Counted from the stretch's first letter, positions 17,779 to 26,887 are shown. The stretch: DNA of 36,660 nt from Gemmatimonadota bacterium (GCA_002718595.1 PBFD01000003.1:325804-362463); one strand, 5' to 3'. Translations and numbers: made by a program. Notes: a model not told the origin generated them from the sequence alone.

Positions 17779-18348
17779 TTAACAGGAAGGATACTCAACC
17801 ATCTTTCCCTCTTGGATCCAAAGACCACACTGTAAATTCTTTTTATAGCGACCTTTGGCTACTAACTTTCCGTTTCTATCGAAGGATTCATATGGACCTT
17901 CCCATCTACCTTCTATGTATTCGGTCTTGATCCAAAGACTCATATTATCATGATAAGCCAAATAAGGACCATGTCTGACACCCCTCAGATATCTCCCCTT
18001 TTCAGAAAGTTTCCCAATGCTCTCATAAACTTCAAACCCACCCTCCCGATGCCCCTCTTCATAGGTACCTCTTTCATATCCTCTTGAACCCAGAGAGTCT
18101 ACTTTTGGGTGATATTCTTCATAACGTCCGTGGAATAGGCCATTTCTTAAATGACCCTTAAACACTATCTCACCCTCTTCCATCTTGTATACTGCCCCGT
18201 CATAAGCCTCCATAGACTCTGGGTTTAGCCAATAGCTCCTTTCCTTTTTGAGACTTTCTAAATCTACGGGAAAGACTTGAGAGAGAGTTTCTCCAGGGGA
18301 TTGCACAAAAATGGCTGACACTAAAACGCCGATAAAAACTTTTTTCAT
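17779..18348 (-). CDS. Secreted MORN/YwqK-like repeat protein
   Basis: This is a protein of 189 residues if started at ATG 18348, where MKKVFIGVLVSAIFVQ makes a clear signal peptide. The GTG at 18378 would add ten polar residues ahead of the signal and is less likely. The body repeats a G-x-x-x-G-x-[FYW]-E-x-Y pattern (HGRYEEYHP, EGGFEVYESIG, HGPYLAYHDN, EGPYESFDRNG, CGLWIQEG) at about 22-residue spacing. This is the MORN/YwqK type of beta-hairpin repeat. Function is unknown; such repeats are found in surface and antitoxin-like proteins. It sits 30 nt after etfA but is functionally unrelated to it. Confidence 0.72.
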   Translation of the reverse strand: MKKVFIGVLVSAIFVQSPGETLSQVFPVDLESLKKERSYWLNPESMEAYDGAVYKMEEGEIVFKGHLRNGLFHGRYEEYHPKVDSLGSRGYERGTYEEGHREGGFEVYESIGKLSEKGRYLRGVRHGPYLAYHDNMSLWIKTEYIEGRWEGPYESFDRNGKLVAKGRYKKNLQCGLWIQEGKMVEYPSC

Positions 18349-18378
18349 CCGGTCCAAACCTGTGGTGTCATTTGGCAC

Positions 18379-19365
18379 CTACTCTTCTGAATTCAGTTCA
18401 GCAATTTTTTCAGTAAGCACAGGCAGAATTTCCATTGCATCACCAACGACCCCATAATCGGCCACACCAAAAATTGGAGCATCAGCGTCTTTATTGATAG
18501 CTACGATAATTTGTGCTGTTCGCATTCCAGCTAAGTGCTGAACCGCACCTGAAATTCCGACAGCAAAATATAGCCTAGGAGCGACCGTCTTTCCCGTTTG
18601 ACCGACCTGCTCTCCATGAGGCCTCCAGCCTGCATCAACAACAGCCCTGGATGCTCCTAATGCTGCCTCTAAACCTAGAGAATCCCTCAAATCTTCCAGT
18701 AATCTCCAGTTTGCTGGATCCTTCAACCCTCTTCCTCCAGAAACAACTGTGTGGGCTTCGGAAACATCTAGATTTTTCCGTCCCAGAGTCTCTATTTCCT
18801 TCACCTTATACCCCTCAGGCATTGGCAAGGTAACATCAATGTTTGTGACTTGGCCTATTCCAGAGGTTTTTTTGGCACTGAAGACATTAGGACGGATCGT
18901 TATCACCGCTGGAAAGGCTGTAAATCTCAGTCGAACCAGAACCTTACCACCATACAAGGCTCGTGTAGCCTCCAGGTTCTCCTCAGCGATCTCTAAATGG
19001 CTGACATCAGAAGCCATCGCTGTATCTAGCGAAGCAGCTACACGAGGAGCAAGATCCTTACCCTTAGCGGTAGCTGGAAAAATGATCGCACTGTAATCAC
19101 CTGATTCCACCGCTGAAACTACAACCTCCCCGTGACTTTCACTTAGATAAGTACTGAGAGCAGGATGCTCTGCCACAAGAATCTTATCTGCACCATATTC
19201 GGCAAGTTGACCACTGCAGTCACCAGCTCCACTGTCACCCAAGACCAGAGCATGGAGAGCAACACCAAGTTCTTTCGCGAGTGATGAAGCAGCAGAAAGA
19301 ATCTCCCTAGTCACATTGCTTACAGAACCATCTCTGTGGTCCACAAACACCATAAGATTAGACAT
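18379..19365 (-). CDS. etfA: Electron transfer flavoprotein alpha subunit
   Basis: This is the FAD-binding subunit of ETF, which passes electrons from acyl-CoA and other dehydrogenases to ETF-quinone oxidoreductase. The 328-residue protein has the N-terminal nucleotide-like domain and the conserved C-terminal FAD domain. The FAD domain includes VVSGGRGLK, GASRAVVDAGW, QVGQTGKTVAPRLY, GISGAVQHLAGM and INKDADAPIF. It pairs with etfB, which lies 50 nt upstream on the same strand. No ETF dehydrogenase or ETF-QO gene is visible here. Confidence 0.97.
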   Translation of the reverse strand: MSNLMVFVDHRDGSVSNVTREILSAASSLAKELGVALHALVLGDSGAGDCSGQLAEYGADKILVAEHPALSTYLSESHGEVVVSAVESGDYSAIIFPATAKGKDLAPRVAASLDTAMASDVSHLEIAEENLEATRALYGGKVLVRLRFTAFPAVITIRPNVFSAKKTSGIGQVTNIDVTLPMPEGYKVKEIETLGRKNLDVSEAHTVVSGGRGLKDPANWRLLEDLRDSLGLEAALGASRAVVDAGWRPHGEQVGQTGKTVAPRLYFAVGISGAVQHLAGMRTAQIIVAINKDADAPIFGVADYGVVGDAMEILPVLTEKIAELNSEE

Positions 19366-19415
19366 TACAGTACCCTATAACCTCCAATGGTTGATGATAG
19401 ATATCGAACTCATAC

Positions 19416-20165
19416 TTACAGAACTTTAGCTTCCTCTCTTAGGAGTCTAACCAGTTCTGAAACACCCTCTAATCCCTCTTCGACAATGTATACCCCATCC
19501 CTTTCAGGAGGATACTCCATGCCTGTCACCACTAGATGACTCTCTGGAACTTGGACATCTTTGGTGACTAATGTCTTCTTTTTAGAAGCCATAATACCCT
19601 TGAGAGAAGGAAAACGAGGTTCGAACTCACCCTTGGTTACTGTGATGACTGCTGGAAGTGTGACTTCGACTACTTCATTTCCTCCTTCAATTTGGCGCTT
19701 ACAGGTAACAATAGATTCCTGAACCTCAAAGTTTGTGACATTGGTTACACATCGATAGTCAAGCAACGTAGCCACCATAGGTCCAACTTGTTGCTGATCG
19801 TCATCTCCTGCCTTAACACCGAATAAAACCAAATCGGGGCTTTTAGATTTCATCTCTTGAGCCAACACCTTAGCTGTGGCAAGACCGTCCATTGTTACAT
19901 CACCGTTTAGGAGAGTCGCTTCATCGGCACCCAAGGCGAGAGCGTTGCGCAAGTTCTCTTGGGCTTCATCATTGCCTAGTGTCATCACGGTCACAGTTGA
20001 CGATTCCTCTGTCTCCTTCGCCCTGAGAGCTGCTTCCAAAGCAAACTCGTCATAAGGACTGGTAATATACTTAATGCCTTCGGGGTTTACTCCAGAACCG
20101 TCCTCCAAAAGCTTTATTCGTGTTTCAGTGTCTGGAACTCGTTTAATACAAGCGATTATTTCCAA
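19416..20165 (-). CDS. etfB: Electron transfer flavoprotein beta subunit
   Basis: This is the AMP-binding partner of EtfA. It opens with the family-typical EIIACIKRVPDTETRIKL and contains NPYDE-like SPYDEFALEAALR, LALGADEATLL and the signature VTNVTNFEV...CKRQIEGG...LPAVITVTKGEFEPRFPSLKGIM. I chose the TTG at 20165 (249 residues). GGAG (20175-20178) is 9 nt before it, and the protein then begins as the family does; an earlier TTG at 20180 has no ribosome site. It lies 81 nt downstream of the NYN-LOTUS gene, probably in one transcript with etfA. Confidence 0.95.
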   Translation of the reverse strand: MEIIACIKRVPDTETRIKLLEDGSGVNPEGIKYITSPYDEFALEAALRAKETEESSTVTVMTLGNDEAQENLRNALALGADEATLLNGDVTMDGLATAKVLAQEMKSKSPDLVLFGVKAGDDDQQQVGPMVATLLDYRCVTNVTNFEVQESIVTCKRQIEGGNEVVEVTLPAVITVTKGEFEPRFPSLKGIMASKKKTLVTKDVQVPESHLVVTGMEYPPERDGVYIVEEGLEGVSELVRLLREEAKVL

Positions 20166-20246
20166 AAATCTGCACTCCAATAAATTTGTAAACTTTTATT
20201 GATTCGAATTTATTCTACTTGATTCTTCCACAACCCTTTAGGCTTT

Positions 20247-21578
20247 CTAGTCAGAATCCTTCCCATTGATTTCGACTTTTCTTCTTCTTGTTATATCGGC
20301 TTTCCATCCATCTAACAATTTTTCAGAACGTCTAGGAGAAGCCTCTTTTACCAGTTGTGGAGAGGTCTCAAAAACTTCAAAAACCTTCTCTCCAAATGCC
20401 ACTACAACCTCTTCAGCTGTCTTTTTCCCAATCCCTTGATAAGAGTTTGTCAAATATTTTACAATAGCATCCTTCTCCGTGGGAAGACCCATACTTCCAA
20501 TATCGCTTAAGTGGTGGCCCGTGAACACCTTATAGCCACCTGTCTCTGCCACCTCCATTTTAATCACGCCATCCTGCTCTGCTTGGAGAAGAAATTTGCT
20601 GAATTTCTTAAAACCGAACTCAGTTTCATCAAAGCTCCTATCTATTCTCAGCATTTTACGCTTAACATCAGAATCGATTAAAGACTCCTGACCTTTGTCG
20701 TTTTGATCCCGCAAGCAATCAACCATGAGCGCATACCCAGTCTGCAAATCAGGACTGTTGGGTTTAGATGAATCGTTGAGTTTCACAACAGATTTTTTAA
20801 CGTTCGGCTTGTCGCCACGCATTACTTCATATTGCCCATTCTCCATTTTCTGGATTCCTATACTGTTTCGATTAGCCGCTTCGACGACAAACTTCGAAAA
20901 CTTGTTAAATCCTAAGTCCCCCTCGTCAAAACTAGGATCCAGTTCGATCATAACTTGTTTCAATCTATCAGACCTCATAACGTCATTTCGGTCTATCATT
21001 TTGGACACTGCCTGTGCCACCAGATCCCAGGGATCTTTTGGATCAACGTCCTCTTCACTCATTTTTCTCAGTCCAGTCAAACTGTTATATGAGTAGTATT
21101 CATCACAGTTTTGGACCAATGTGTCCGAGGTAGATTCCTGTAAACCCACTCCTATAACATGTTTCCCATATTCTTTGAGCTTAATAACCAGACTAGAGAA
21201 GTCTGAGTCACCTGTCAGGAGTACAAAAGTGCTAATTTCGGGTCGGAGAAAAACTAACTCCAGCCCATCGATTGCCATACGAAGATCAGTGGCATTTTTC
21301 TTTGAACTCCCATATGCCGGTGCAAAAATCAATTCGACGCATGCTTCTGAAAGTGGCACAACATATTGTGGGTAACGTCTCCAGTCCGCATAAGCTCTTC
21401 TAACGGTGATTTTACCTGGTACGACATCTGAATCCAGCAAAACTTTCAATTCGTTGGATAAATCACTCCGCATGCCCATTGTCACATTGTCGAAATCGAT
21501 AAGTAGGGCCACGCTAGAAGTTGCCACAATCGGCAACCCCTGTCCCTCAGATTGAGGGTCATTCAGATAAGTTGTCAT
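20247..21578 (-). CDS. NYN (LabA/PIN-like) nuclease-domain protein with two LOTUS/OST-HTH domains and a RecD2-like HhH tail
   Basis: Numbered from ATG 21578 (443 residues), an NYN domain spans about 23-165. It carries the acidic set expected for a metal-dependent RNase: D28/D30 in LLIDFDNV, D98 in NATDLRMAID and D124/D126 in LLTGDSDFSS. Two LOTUS (OST-HTH) domains follow at about 182-255 and 282-353; they resemble each other (SFDEGDLGFNKFSKFV and SFDETEFGFKKFSKFL). The tail, about 366-425, has GIGKKTAEEVVVAFGEKVFEVFE, which reads like the helix-hairpin-helix region at the N-terminus of RecD2 helicases. NYN-LOTUS proteins are known; the HhH tail is the unusual part. A TTG at 21635 would add 19 residues. 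A cytoplasmic nucleic-acid-binding nuclease is likely; the target is unknown. Confidence 0.85.
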   Translation of the reverse strand: MTTYLNDPQSEGQGLPIVATSSVALLIDFDNVTMGMRSDLSNELKVLLDSDVVPGKITVRRAYADWRRYPQYVVPLSEACVELIFAPAYGSSKKNATDLRMAIDGLELVFLRPEISTFVLLTGDSDFSSLVIKLKEYGKHVIGVGLQESTSDTLVQNCDEYYSYNSLTGLRKMSEEDVDPKDPWDLVAQAVSKMIDRNDVMRSDRLKQVMIELDPSFDEGDLGFNKFSKFVVEAANRNSIGIQKMENGQYEVMRGDKPNVKKSVVKLNDSSKPNSPDLQTGYALMVDCLRDQNDKGQESLIDSDVKRKMLRIDRSFDETEFGFKKFSKFLLQAEQDGVIKMEVAETGGYKVFTGHHLSDIGSMGLPTEKDAIVKYLTNSYQGIGKKTAEEVVVAFGEKVFEVFETSPQLVKEASPRRSEKLLDGWKADITRRRKVEINGKDSD

Positions 21579-21637
21579 TTCTTTCTCACAGTATTGTGAA
21601 CTGATGCTACTGTAAGACCTCTCGACCAGAGTCAAGT

Positions 21638-21649
21638 CTCAAATTTGAG
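21638..21649. promoter_or_regulatory. 12-bp perfect palindrome CTCAAATTTGAG upstream of the NYN gene
   Basis: A perfect dyad 60 bp before the chosen ATG (and just ahead of the alternative TTG at 21635), in the 153-bp gap after aroB. It could be an operator, but it is short and AT-rich at its core, so chance is a real possibility. Confidence 0.25.
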
Positions 21650-21788
21650 CCACCTGAGAGTGGTCATAGGGGTCGTTAGTTATAGCATTCAGTCCTTTTT
21701 AGACTTACTAACCAATCAATATAACATTAAAACCCTACCATAATAAGTTCAAATTAAAGAAAGACTGCTGTAGGCCCTGGACAAACTA

Positions 21789-22907
21789 TCAAAGAGACCC
21801 TAGAAATTCCATTAGAATTCCCTCTTCGATTGTGTGACTCCAATCTTCCCCATTCCGCAACACTGAACCAATTCCGGAAATCAGGACGAATCGTCTTCCT
21901 CCGAGCTTTGATTTTTTATCAAGTCGCAAATGGTCCATGATTTCTTCCGAATTTAAATCTTGAGAACCATGATTTGAAATTCCTAGTTTTGCTAAGCAGC
22001 TTACTGTCGCTTCAAAGGTGCTCGGATCAGTCAATCCCAGTTCAATACCCAAACGGATTTCGAGTAGCATTCCCCGACCGACCGCAGTCCCATGTGACAT
22101 AGTATAATGCTGAGCTACTTCCATTGCGTGACCGAACGTATGTCCGAAATTGAGAATTTCTCTTTTGCCGTGCTCGTGTTCATCCTCAGTAACCACACTC
22201 GCCTTGAGCTCTATAGAACGAGAAACTATTTCTTCAATTTTGTCCAAATCATAGTTAAGCAATTCTGGAATTAATTCGCTCAACTGGGCAAAATATTGAG
22301 GGTCCATAATCAGTCCGTGTTTGACTGCTTCTACTAGCCCCTGCTTACACTCGTCTACAGAGAGAGTACTTACTACTGTAGGGTCCACAATCACCAGTCT
22401 GGGAGGGTGAAATGCTCCTACAAGATTTTTTCCTGCTGAAACGTCAACACCTGTCTTTCCTCCCACAGACGCATCAATCATTGCAAGGAGACTTGTAGGT
22501 ATCTGAACTACTGGGACACCTCTCATATATGTTGCTGCCACGAACCCAGCAACATCTCCAACGACTCCCCCTCCTAACGCTAGAATACAGGAATCTCTCC
22601 CAAATGATTTGGCTAACATTTTGTCTGTCAAATCGCACCAAGTAGATCGTGTTTTGTTAACCTCGCCTTGATCGAACACGAACAACTCTACGTCGAGACC
22701 TTCCTTCCTAAGATTATCTCTCAATGAGTGGCCATACAGCGAGGCGACATTTCTGTCGGAGATGATAGCGTAACGATGGCTGGAAGTATATTCGCCAAGT
22801 AGGCTGGGAAGAGAAGATAATGCGCCCTGTTTGACTAAAACGTCATAGGACGATTCCTCTCTAGTCCCTACATGGATTAGCGTGGAATCAGATCTAATTT
22901 GTTTCAA
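21789..22907 (-). CDS. aroB: 3-dehydroquinate synthase
   Basis: This is the second enzyme of the shikimate pathway; it cyclises DAHP to 3-dehydroquinate using NAD+ and zinc. The 372-residue protein carries LALGGGVVGDVAGFVAATYM, TSLLAMIDASVGGKTGVD, NLVGAFHPP and the zinc site EAVKHG...HTFGHAME...HGTAVGRGM. The start is TTG 22907 with an excellent GGAGGTGA about 4 nt upstream. The frame overlaps the end of the upstream zincin lipoprotein by 14 bp, so translation is probably coupled. No other aro gene is present nearby. Confidence 0.97.
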   Translation of the reverse strand: MKQIRSDSTLIHVGTREESSYDVLVKQGALSSLPSLLGEYTSSHRYAIISDRNVASLYGHSLRDNLRKEGLDVELFVFDQGEVNKTRSTWCDLTDKMLAKSFGRDSCILALGGGVVGDVAGFVAATYMRGVPVVQIPTSLLAMIDASVGGKTGVDVSAGKNLVGAFHPPRLVIVDPTVVSTLSVDECKQGLVEAVKHGLIMDPQYFAQLSELIPELLNYDLDKIEEIVSRSIELKASVVTEDEHEHGKREILNFGHTFGHAMEVAQHYTMSHGTAVGRGMLLEIRLGIELGLTDPSTFEATVSCLAKLGISNHGSQDLNSEEIMDHLRLDKKSKLGGRRFVLISGIGSVLRNGEDWSHTIEEGILMEFLGSL

Positions 22908-24147
22908 GTATCACCTCCACATCAGCCTCTGGGCCAATGTTTATACTCAGCCCAGCAAATCCGTCAATACTCATCGAGGATATCCTAACTTCCTCCCCCA
23001 ATAATTCTATGTGAGATTCTACGGTTTCAGAAAATTCATTCCTATCTTCGACAGTATCCCAAACACTAACCCACACGAGAGTCCTATTGTCCTCTATTCC
23101 TTCCAGCAACACAAATCTGTCTCCCCTCCAACCTTCGGCAGAACTCTTTCGTCCAGTCAATTCTTCGAGGAACAAACTTACTTCCAGTTCCCCAAGTGTG
23201 TTTTCATACAACTTAATCCAATTGTCAGATGGAGTGATCTCGATAGACCTTGGAACAATCATTTCCTCAATATCCGATCCGTCGAAATGCATAACCTGTT
23301 GAGTAGACTTTGGCAGTTTAGCTTCGAAAGGCACCGACTTGATCCCGTCCTTGTCACGCATCACTTGGACAAATCGGGCACCTTCTATATAGGGGAAAAT
23401 CATCGTTTCCCTAAGTACCAAGGGAACCGTACCGAGCAATCCACCTTCGATTTCAGCGGATTCAAATCCATTCACAATCGATTTTCCAAACTCTAAAACA
23501 TCCTCAATATCTAAGCCAGCACTTCTATTATTCTTAGACATAAGGTCTAACATAGCCAATGTAGCATGGCCTTCTATGGCTGCCATTACAGCTGCCGATT
23601 GATCGTTATTCAGAGCCCCGTCAGTAAGAGCATTCAAATCAAAATGTTGGTCCTGTAGGGCGTGGACCATCTCGTGGGCTAAAAGAGATTCCAAGTTGCC
23701 AATAGGAACCTCTTCCTGCAAATAAAGAGTTTTGTCATCGGGATTATAAAAACCGATCACCTGTTCTTCATACAGGCTTGAAAGTGTTTGACGGAGATTT
23801 AGGTCTTCGGGGAATAAACCGAGCAATCGGTAACTCTCAGCAACATGACTCTCCTTAGATTTTGGAAGATCTTGTTCTAGTTTGAATCTGACATAATCAG
23901 ACATCTCCTCTGGCGTCCGATAGTCTACTTGGATTTGTTCTAGTATTTCAAGGCCAGATGATTCTATCACATCCACTAAGATAGCTTCCCCCATCCTTCT
24001 TAACTGGCCGTCCGAGGAATTAATCCAACTCGCTTCCTCCTGAGCTGACCCGCAAGAAATGAGTGGGAACAGAACTACTGCAATAAGCAATATTTTTTTT
24101 AGGCTAAAACCTGTTACACAGTCAATCTTTCCCTGAGATTCTACCAT
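22894..24147 (-). CDS. Zincin-type metalloprotease-like lipoprotein, unknown substrate
   Basis: This is a 417-residue protein from ATG 24147, decided by GGAGG 6 nt upstream; a longer frame to 24171 lacks one. Its signal peptide has the lipobox LISC with C32. A gluzincin-like site is visible: HEMVHAL at 158-162 and, 33 residues after the catalytic E159, the third-ligand motif IEGHATLAML with E192. The region between (FYNPDDKTLYLQEE) is the usual strand before the HExxH helix. The C-terminal 200 residues have no recognised domain. It overlaps the cupin stop (24122-24147) and the aroB start, so it sits in a tightly coupled operon. Protease activity is inferred, not proven. Confidence 0.75.
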   Translation of the reverse strand: MVESQGKIDCVTGFSLKKILLIAVVLFPLISCGSAQEEASWINSSDGQLRRMGEAILVDVIESSGLEILEQIQVDYRTPEEMSDYVRFKLEQDLPKSKESHVAESYRLLGLFPEDLNLRQTLSSLYEEQVIGFYNPDDKTLYLQEEVPIGNLESLLAHEMVHALQDQHFDLNALTDGALNNDQSAAVMAAIEGHATLAMLDLMSKNNRSAGLDIEDVLEFGKSIVNGFESAEIEGGLLGTVPLVLRETMIFPYIEGARFVQVMRDKDGIKSVPFEAKLPKSTQQVMHFDGSDIEEMIVPRSIEITPSDNWIKLYENTLGELEVSLFLEELTGRKSSAEGWRGDRFVLLEGIEDNRTLVWVSVWDTVEDRNEFSETVESHIELLGEEVRISSMSIDGFAGLSINIGPEADVEVILETN

Positions 24148-24487
24148 ACCGGTCCTCCAACCGAACCACATCTTTTAAGTGTGGAGTCGAAACCTCTAAA
24201 AGGTCACAGTCACTGACTGCGACCATTCTGTGCACTGTCTCCGGTTCTACATGGTAGCTTTCTCCAGCCGACAGTTTTACTTCTTGTAGGTCTCCGTCTA
24301 TCATGCCCACATAAAACAGCATCTCCCCAGTGAACAAGTGAATCGTTTCGTCTTTTACTTCATGGTATTGCAATGACAGCGCTTCGCCAGCTTTTATGTG
24401 TAGAATTTTACCCACATACTCATCTGTCTCCGCCCAAATTCGCTCATGACCCCAAGGCTTTTCCACTATTCTTGATTTGTGCTTCAC
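24122..24487 (-). CDS. Single-domain cupin (mannose-6-phosphate isomerase type II-like)
   Basis: This 121-residue protein is one cupin barrel. Motif 1 is QYHEVKDETIHLFTGEM, with the metal-binding His/His/Glu-like set; motif 2 is VEPETVHRM, with the last histidine. The opening EKPWGHERIWAE is the classic start of the isomerase domain at the end of GMP/PMI proteins. It could be a sugar-phosphate isomerase or a sugar-binding cupin, and no partner sugar genes are adjacent. The start is GTG 24487 with AGGAGG 4 nt upstream. It is the first gene of the minus-strand set cupin-zincin-aroB. Confidence 0.82.
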   Translation of the reverse strand: MKHKSRIVEKPWGHERIWAETDEYVGKILHIKAGEALSLQYHEVKDETIHLFTGEMLFYVGMIDGDLQEVKLSAGESYHVEPETVHRMVAVSDCDLLEVSTPHLKDVVRLEDRYGRISGKD

Positions 24488-24763
24488 AAATCCTCCTAAG
24501 CCTAACCGCTAGGTTTGACATTCATCCAGGTCCAACATAATTCAACCAGCTTCTGTGATAATGGCTCACAAACACCTTTCTCAATGATAACTTCCTATAT
24601 TAATTTTAACAGGTTTTTTCTTTTATATTTAGGCTTCAATAGTTTGTTACAGGTTTGTTAATTGGGTTGCTGGCTCTGAAATCCTACTCTAAACGGAACC
24701 TAGAGACTCAAACTCGGTACATTACAAGAACCTGAGAACCACAAAATATCAGGAGATTAACGC

Positions 24764-26887
24764 TTGTTTAAGAAGACAGATGATTCGCGGACTTTCCTCT
24801 ACGTACTGTTGACCCTGGTTGGGATCTGTGCTGGGTTAACCATAGGATCCTGGAAAAATCTCTGTTCAGATTGTCCATCGGTCGCACAAATTAGAACATT
24901 CGAATCAGACCAAACCAGCAAGCTGTTTAGTCACGACGGGCAGTTGTTGGTGGAAATTGGCATAGAACGACGCACTCCGGTTTCACTGGAAACACTTCCC
25001 GAACATGTATATCAAGCGTTCATAGCGGTTGAAGACAAAAGGTTTTACCAACACCGAGGAATTGACCCACTAGGGCTAACCAGAGCTGTTCTCGGTGTAT
25101 TAACTGGTAGAAATAGAGGTGGTGGAAGCACTATAACACAGCAATTAGCACGTAACATGTTCGAAGACCAGATCGGGTTTGAACGACGAGTTATACGAAA
25201 ACTAAAAGAACTACAAGTAGCTTTCGATCTGGAAAGCTCTTACACAAAAGATGAAATCCTTGAAGCCTACATCAATGAAATTAATTATGGACACGGTTGG
25301 TGGGGCATTCAAACTGCGTCTAGGAACTACTACGGTAAAAATGCGTCTGAATTAGATGTAGCTGAGGCAGCTCTCCTTGCTTCTATTCCAAATCGTCCAG
25401 CTTTTTATAGTCCTTTTGTAAACCCTAAAAATGCTGAAAGTAGAAGAAATCTAGTGCTTAGCAGAATGGTACAAGAGGGATTCATTTCAGAGAATGAAGC
25501 AGACAGCTACACGCAAATGCCTATACCGACGGAAAGGGCTACTCCCACTAACACTGCTGCTCCCTATTTCGAAGAATGGGTCCGACAGATCTTGGATGAC
25601 CGATTTGGGAGCAAGCTTTATACTTCAGGCTTGCGCATATTCACAACCCTTGACGTCGGTATGCAAGAGGCAGCCGAACTTTCTATGAAGGAAGGCTGGG
25701 ACCGTATTGAGGCAAGACCAGGATTTGAGCATGCCAAATTTGCTGATTATCAACAAGCAATGGCCTCAGAAAATCCCCAGGTCGATTCCATGAAATATGT
25801 ACAAGGTCTTTTAGTTGCGCTCGATCCTTGGACTGGGGGTGTTCGAGCAATGATTGGTGGCCGTGATTTTCGATTTTCTAAGTTCAACCGCGCAACCCAA
25901 GCCTTACGACAGGCTGGATCTGGATTTAAACCTTTCGTTTACACTACGGCTATTGCCAATCGTATCCCTCCAAATTTTGTAATAGTCGATGCGCCCGTAG
26001 TAACTCTACAAGTGGACGGAACAGAATGGAGGCCCTCTAATTATACCGAGGTCTTCGAAGGTCCAATGACCATTAGAACAGGCTTACAGAAATCTCAAAA
26101 CATCGTAGCTATTAAACTAGCCGACGTGGTGGGATTAGAGAGTGTAGTTCAAACCGCACGTCGAATGGGCATTAGAAGTGAGATAGAACCTTTCCCATCA
26201 ACTGCCATAGGAGCAGCTGAAGTTATTCCACTAGAAATGGCAGAGGCCTATTCCAGTTTTAGTAATGAAGGAACCAAGGTCCGCCCGTTCCCTATATTAA
26301 AAGTAGAAGACTCACAAGGTAGAACAATTTGGGATCCCAGACCTGAACGCACTCAAGTGCTGGATCCTCTGGTTGCCCGCATTATGGTTTCTATGCTTCA
26401 AAATGTTGTAGAAGCTGGAACTGGAGCAACGGCAATCAGAGTGGTTGCTGGTCTTCCTACCGAAGTTGCCGCAGCTGGCAAGACAGGAACCACCAATGAC
26501 GCTACAGACGTCTGGTTTAATGGATTTACACCCAACCTGCTGGCCACAGTATGGTTTGGAATGGATATCCCAGAAGAAATACGTCCGTTAGCCACTGGTG
26601 GAGGTGATGCCGCACCTGTCTGGGGTAATTTCATGCGAAGAGTCTACTACGGTGATCCTAATGCAGAAGGATCATCCTTCCAAACACCTTTGCTCCCTAT
26701 CCCAGAACCATGGCCAGTTCCAGAAGGCCTAAGTACCCGTCAAATTGATAGAACTTCTGGAAAACGATCTAGCGAATGGTGTCCTCAAAACAACCAAATA
26801 ATGGAATTGTTTCTCCCTGGGACTGAACCTGAGGAGTACTGCGACACCGAAGACATCAGCCGGTTTAGAATACCTGGAATAAATTGA
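24764..26887 (+). CDS. Bifunctional penicillin-binding protein 1A
   Basis: This is an inner-membrane class A PBP that polymerises and cross-links peptidoglycan. The 707 residues comprise an N-terminal anchor (about 10-30), a GT51 domain with catalytic E90 in VEDKRFYQHRGID and the GGSTITQQLARNMF motif, and a transpeptidase domain. The latter has S386-G-F-K389, S444-Q-N446 and K573-T-G575. The TTG start at 24764 is supported by AGGAG 8 nt upstream. The cysteines near residues 34 and 37, just outside the membrane, are unusual but unexplained. The gene stands upstream of ruvX and mltG. Confidence 0.95.
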   Translation: MFKKTDDSRTFLYVLLTLVGICAGLTIGSWKNLCSDCPSVAQIRTFESDQTSKLFSHDGQLLVEIGIERRTPVSLETLPEHVYQAFIAVEDKRFYQHRGIDPLGLTRAVLGVLTGRNRGGGSTITQQLARNMFEDQIGFERRVIRKLKELQVAFDLESSYTKDEILEAYINEINYGHGWWGIQTASRNYYGKNASELDVAEAALLASIPNRPAFYSPFVNPKNAESRRNLVLSRMVQEGFISENEADSYTQMPIPTERATPTNTAAPYFEEWVRQILDDRFGSKLYTSGLRIFTTLDVGMQEAAELSMKEGWDRIEARPGFEHAKFADYQQAMASENPQVDSMKYVQGLLVALDPWTGGVRAMIGGRDFRFSKFNRATQALRQAGSGFKPFVYTTAIANRIPPNFVIVDAPVVTLQVDGTEWRPSNYTEVFEGPMTIRTGLQKSQNIVAIKLADVVGLESVVQTARRMGIRSEIEPFPSTAIGAAEVIPLEMAEAYSSFSNEGTKVRPFPILKVEDSQGRTIWDPRPERTQVLDPLVARIMVSMLQNVVEAGTGATAIRVVAGLPTEVAAAGKTGTTNDATDVWFNGFTPNLLATVWFGMDIPEEIRPLATGGGDAAPVWGNFMRRVYYGDPNAEGSSFQTPLLPIPEPWPVPEGLSTRQIDRTSGKRSSEWCPQNNQIMELFLPGTEPEEYCDTEDISRFRIPGIN

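Noticed and set aside
23011-23496. 161-codon open frame antisense to the zincin lipoprotein
   Set aside because: No domain, no ribosome site, and the opposite strand codes for a protein with a signal peptide and HExxH motif.
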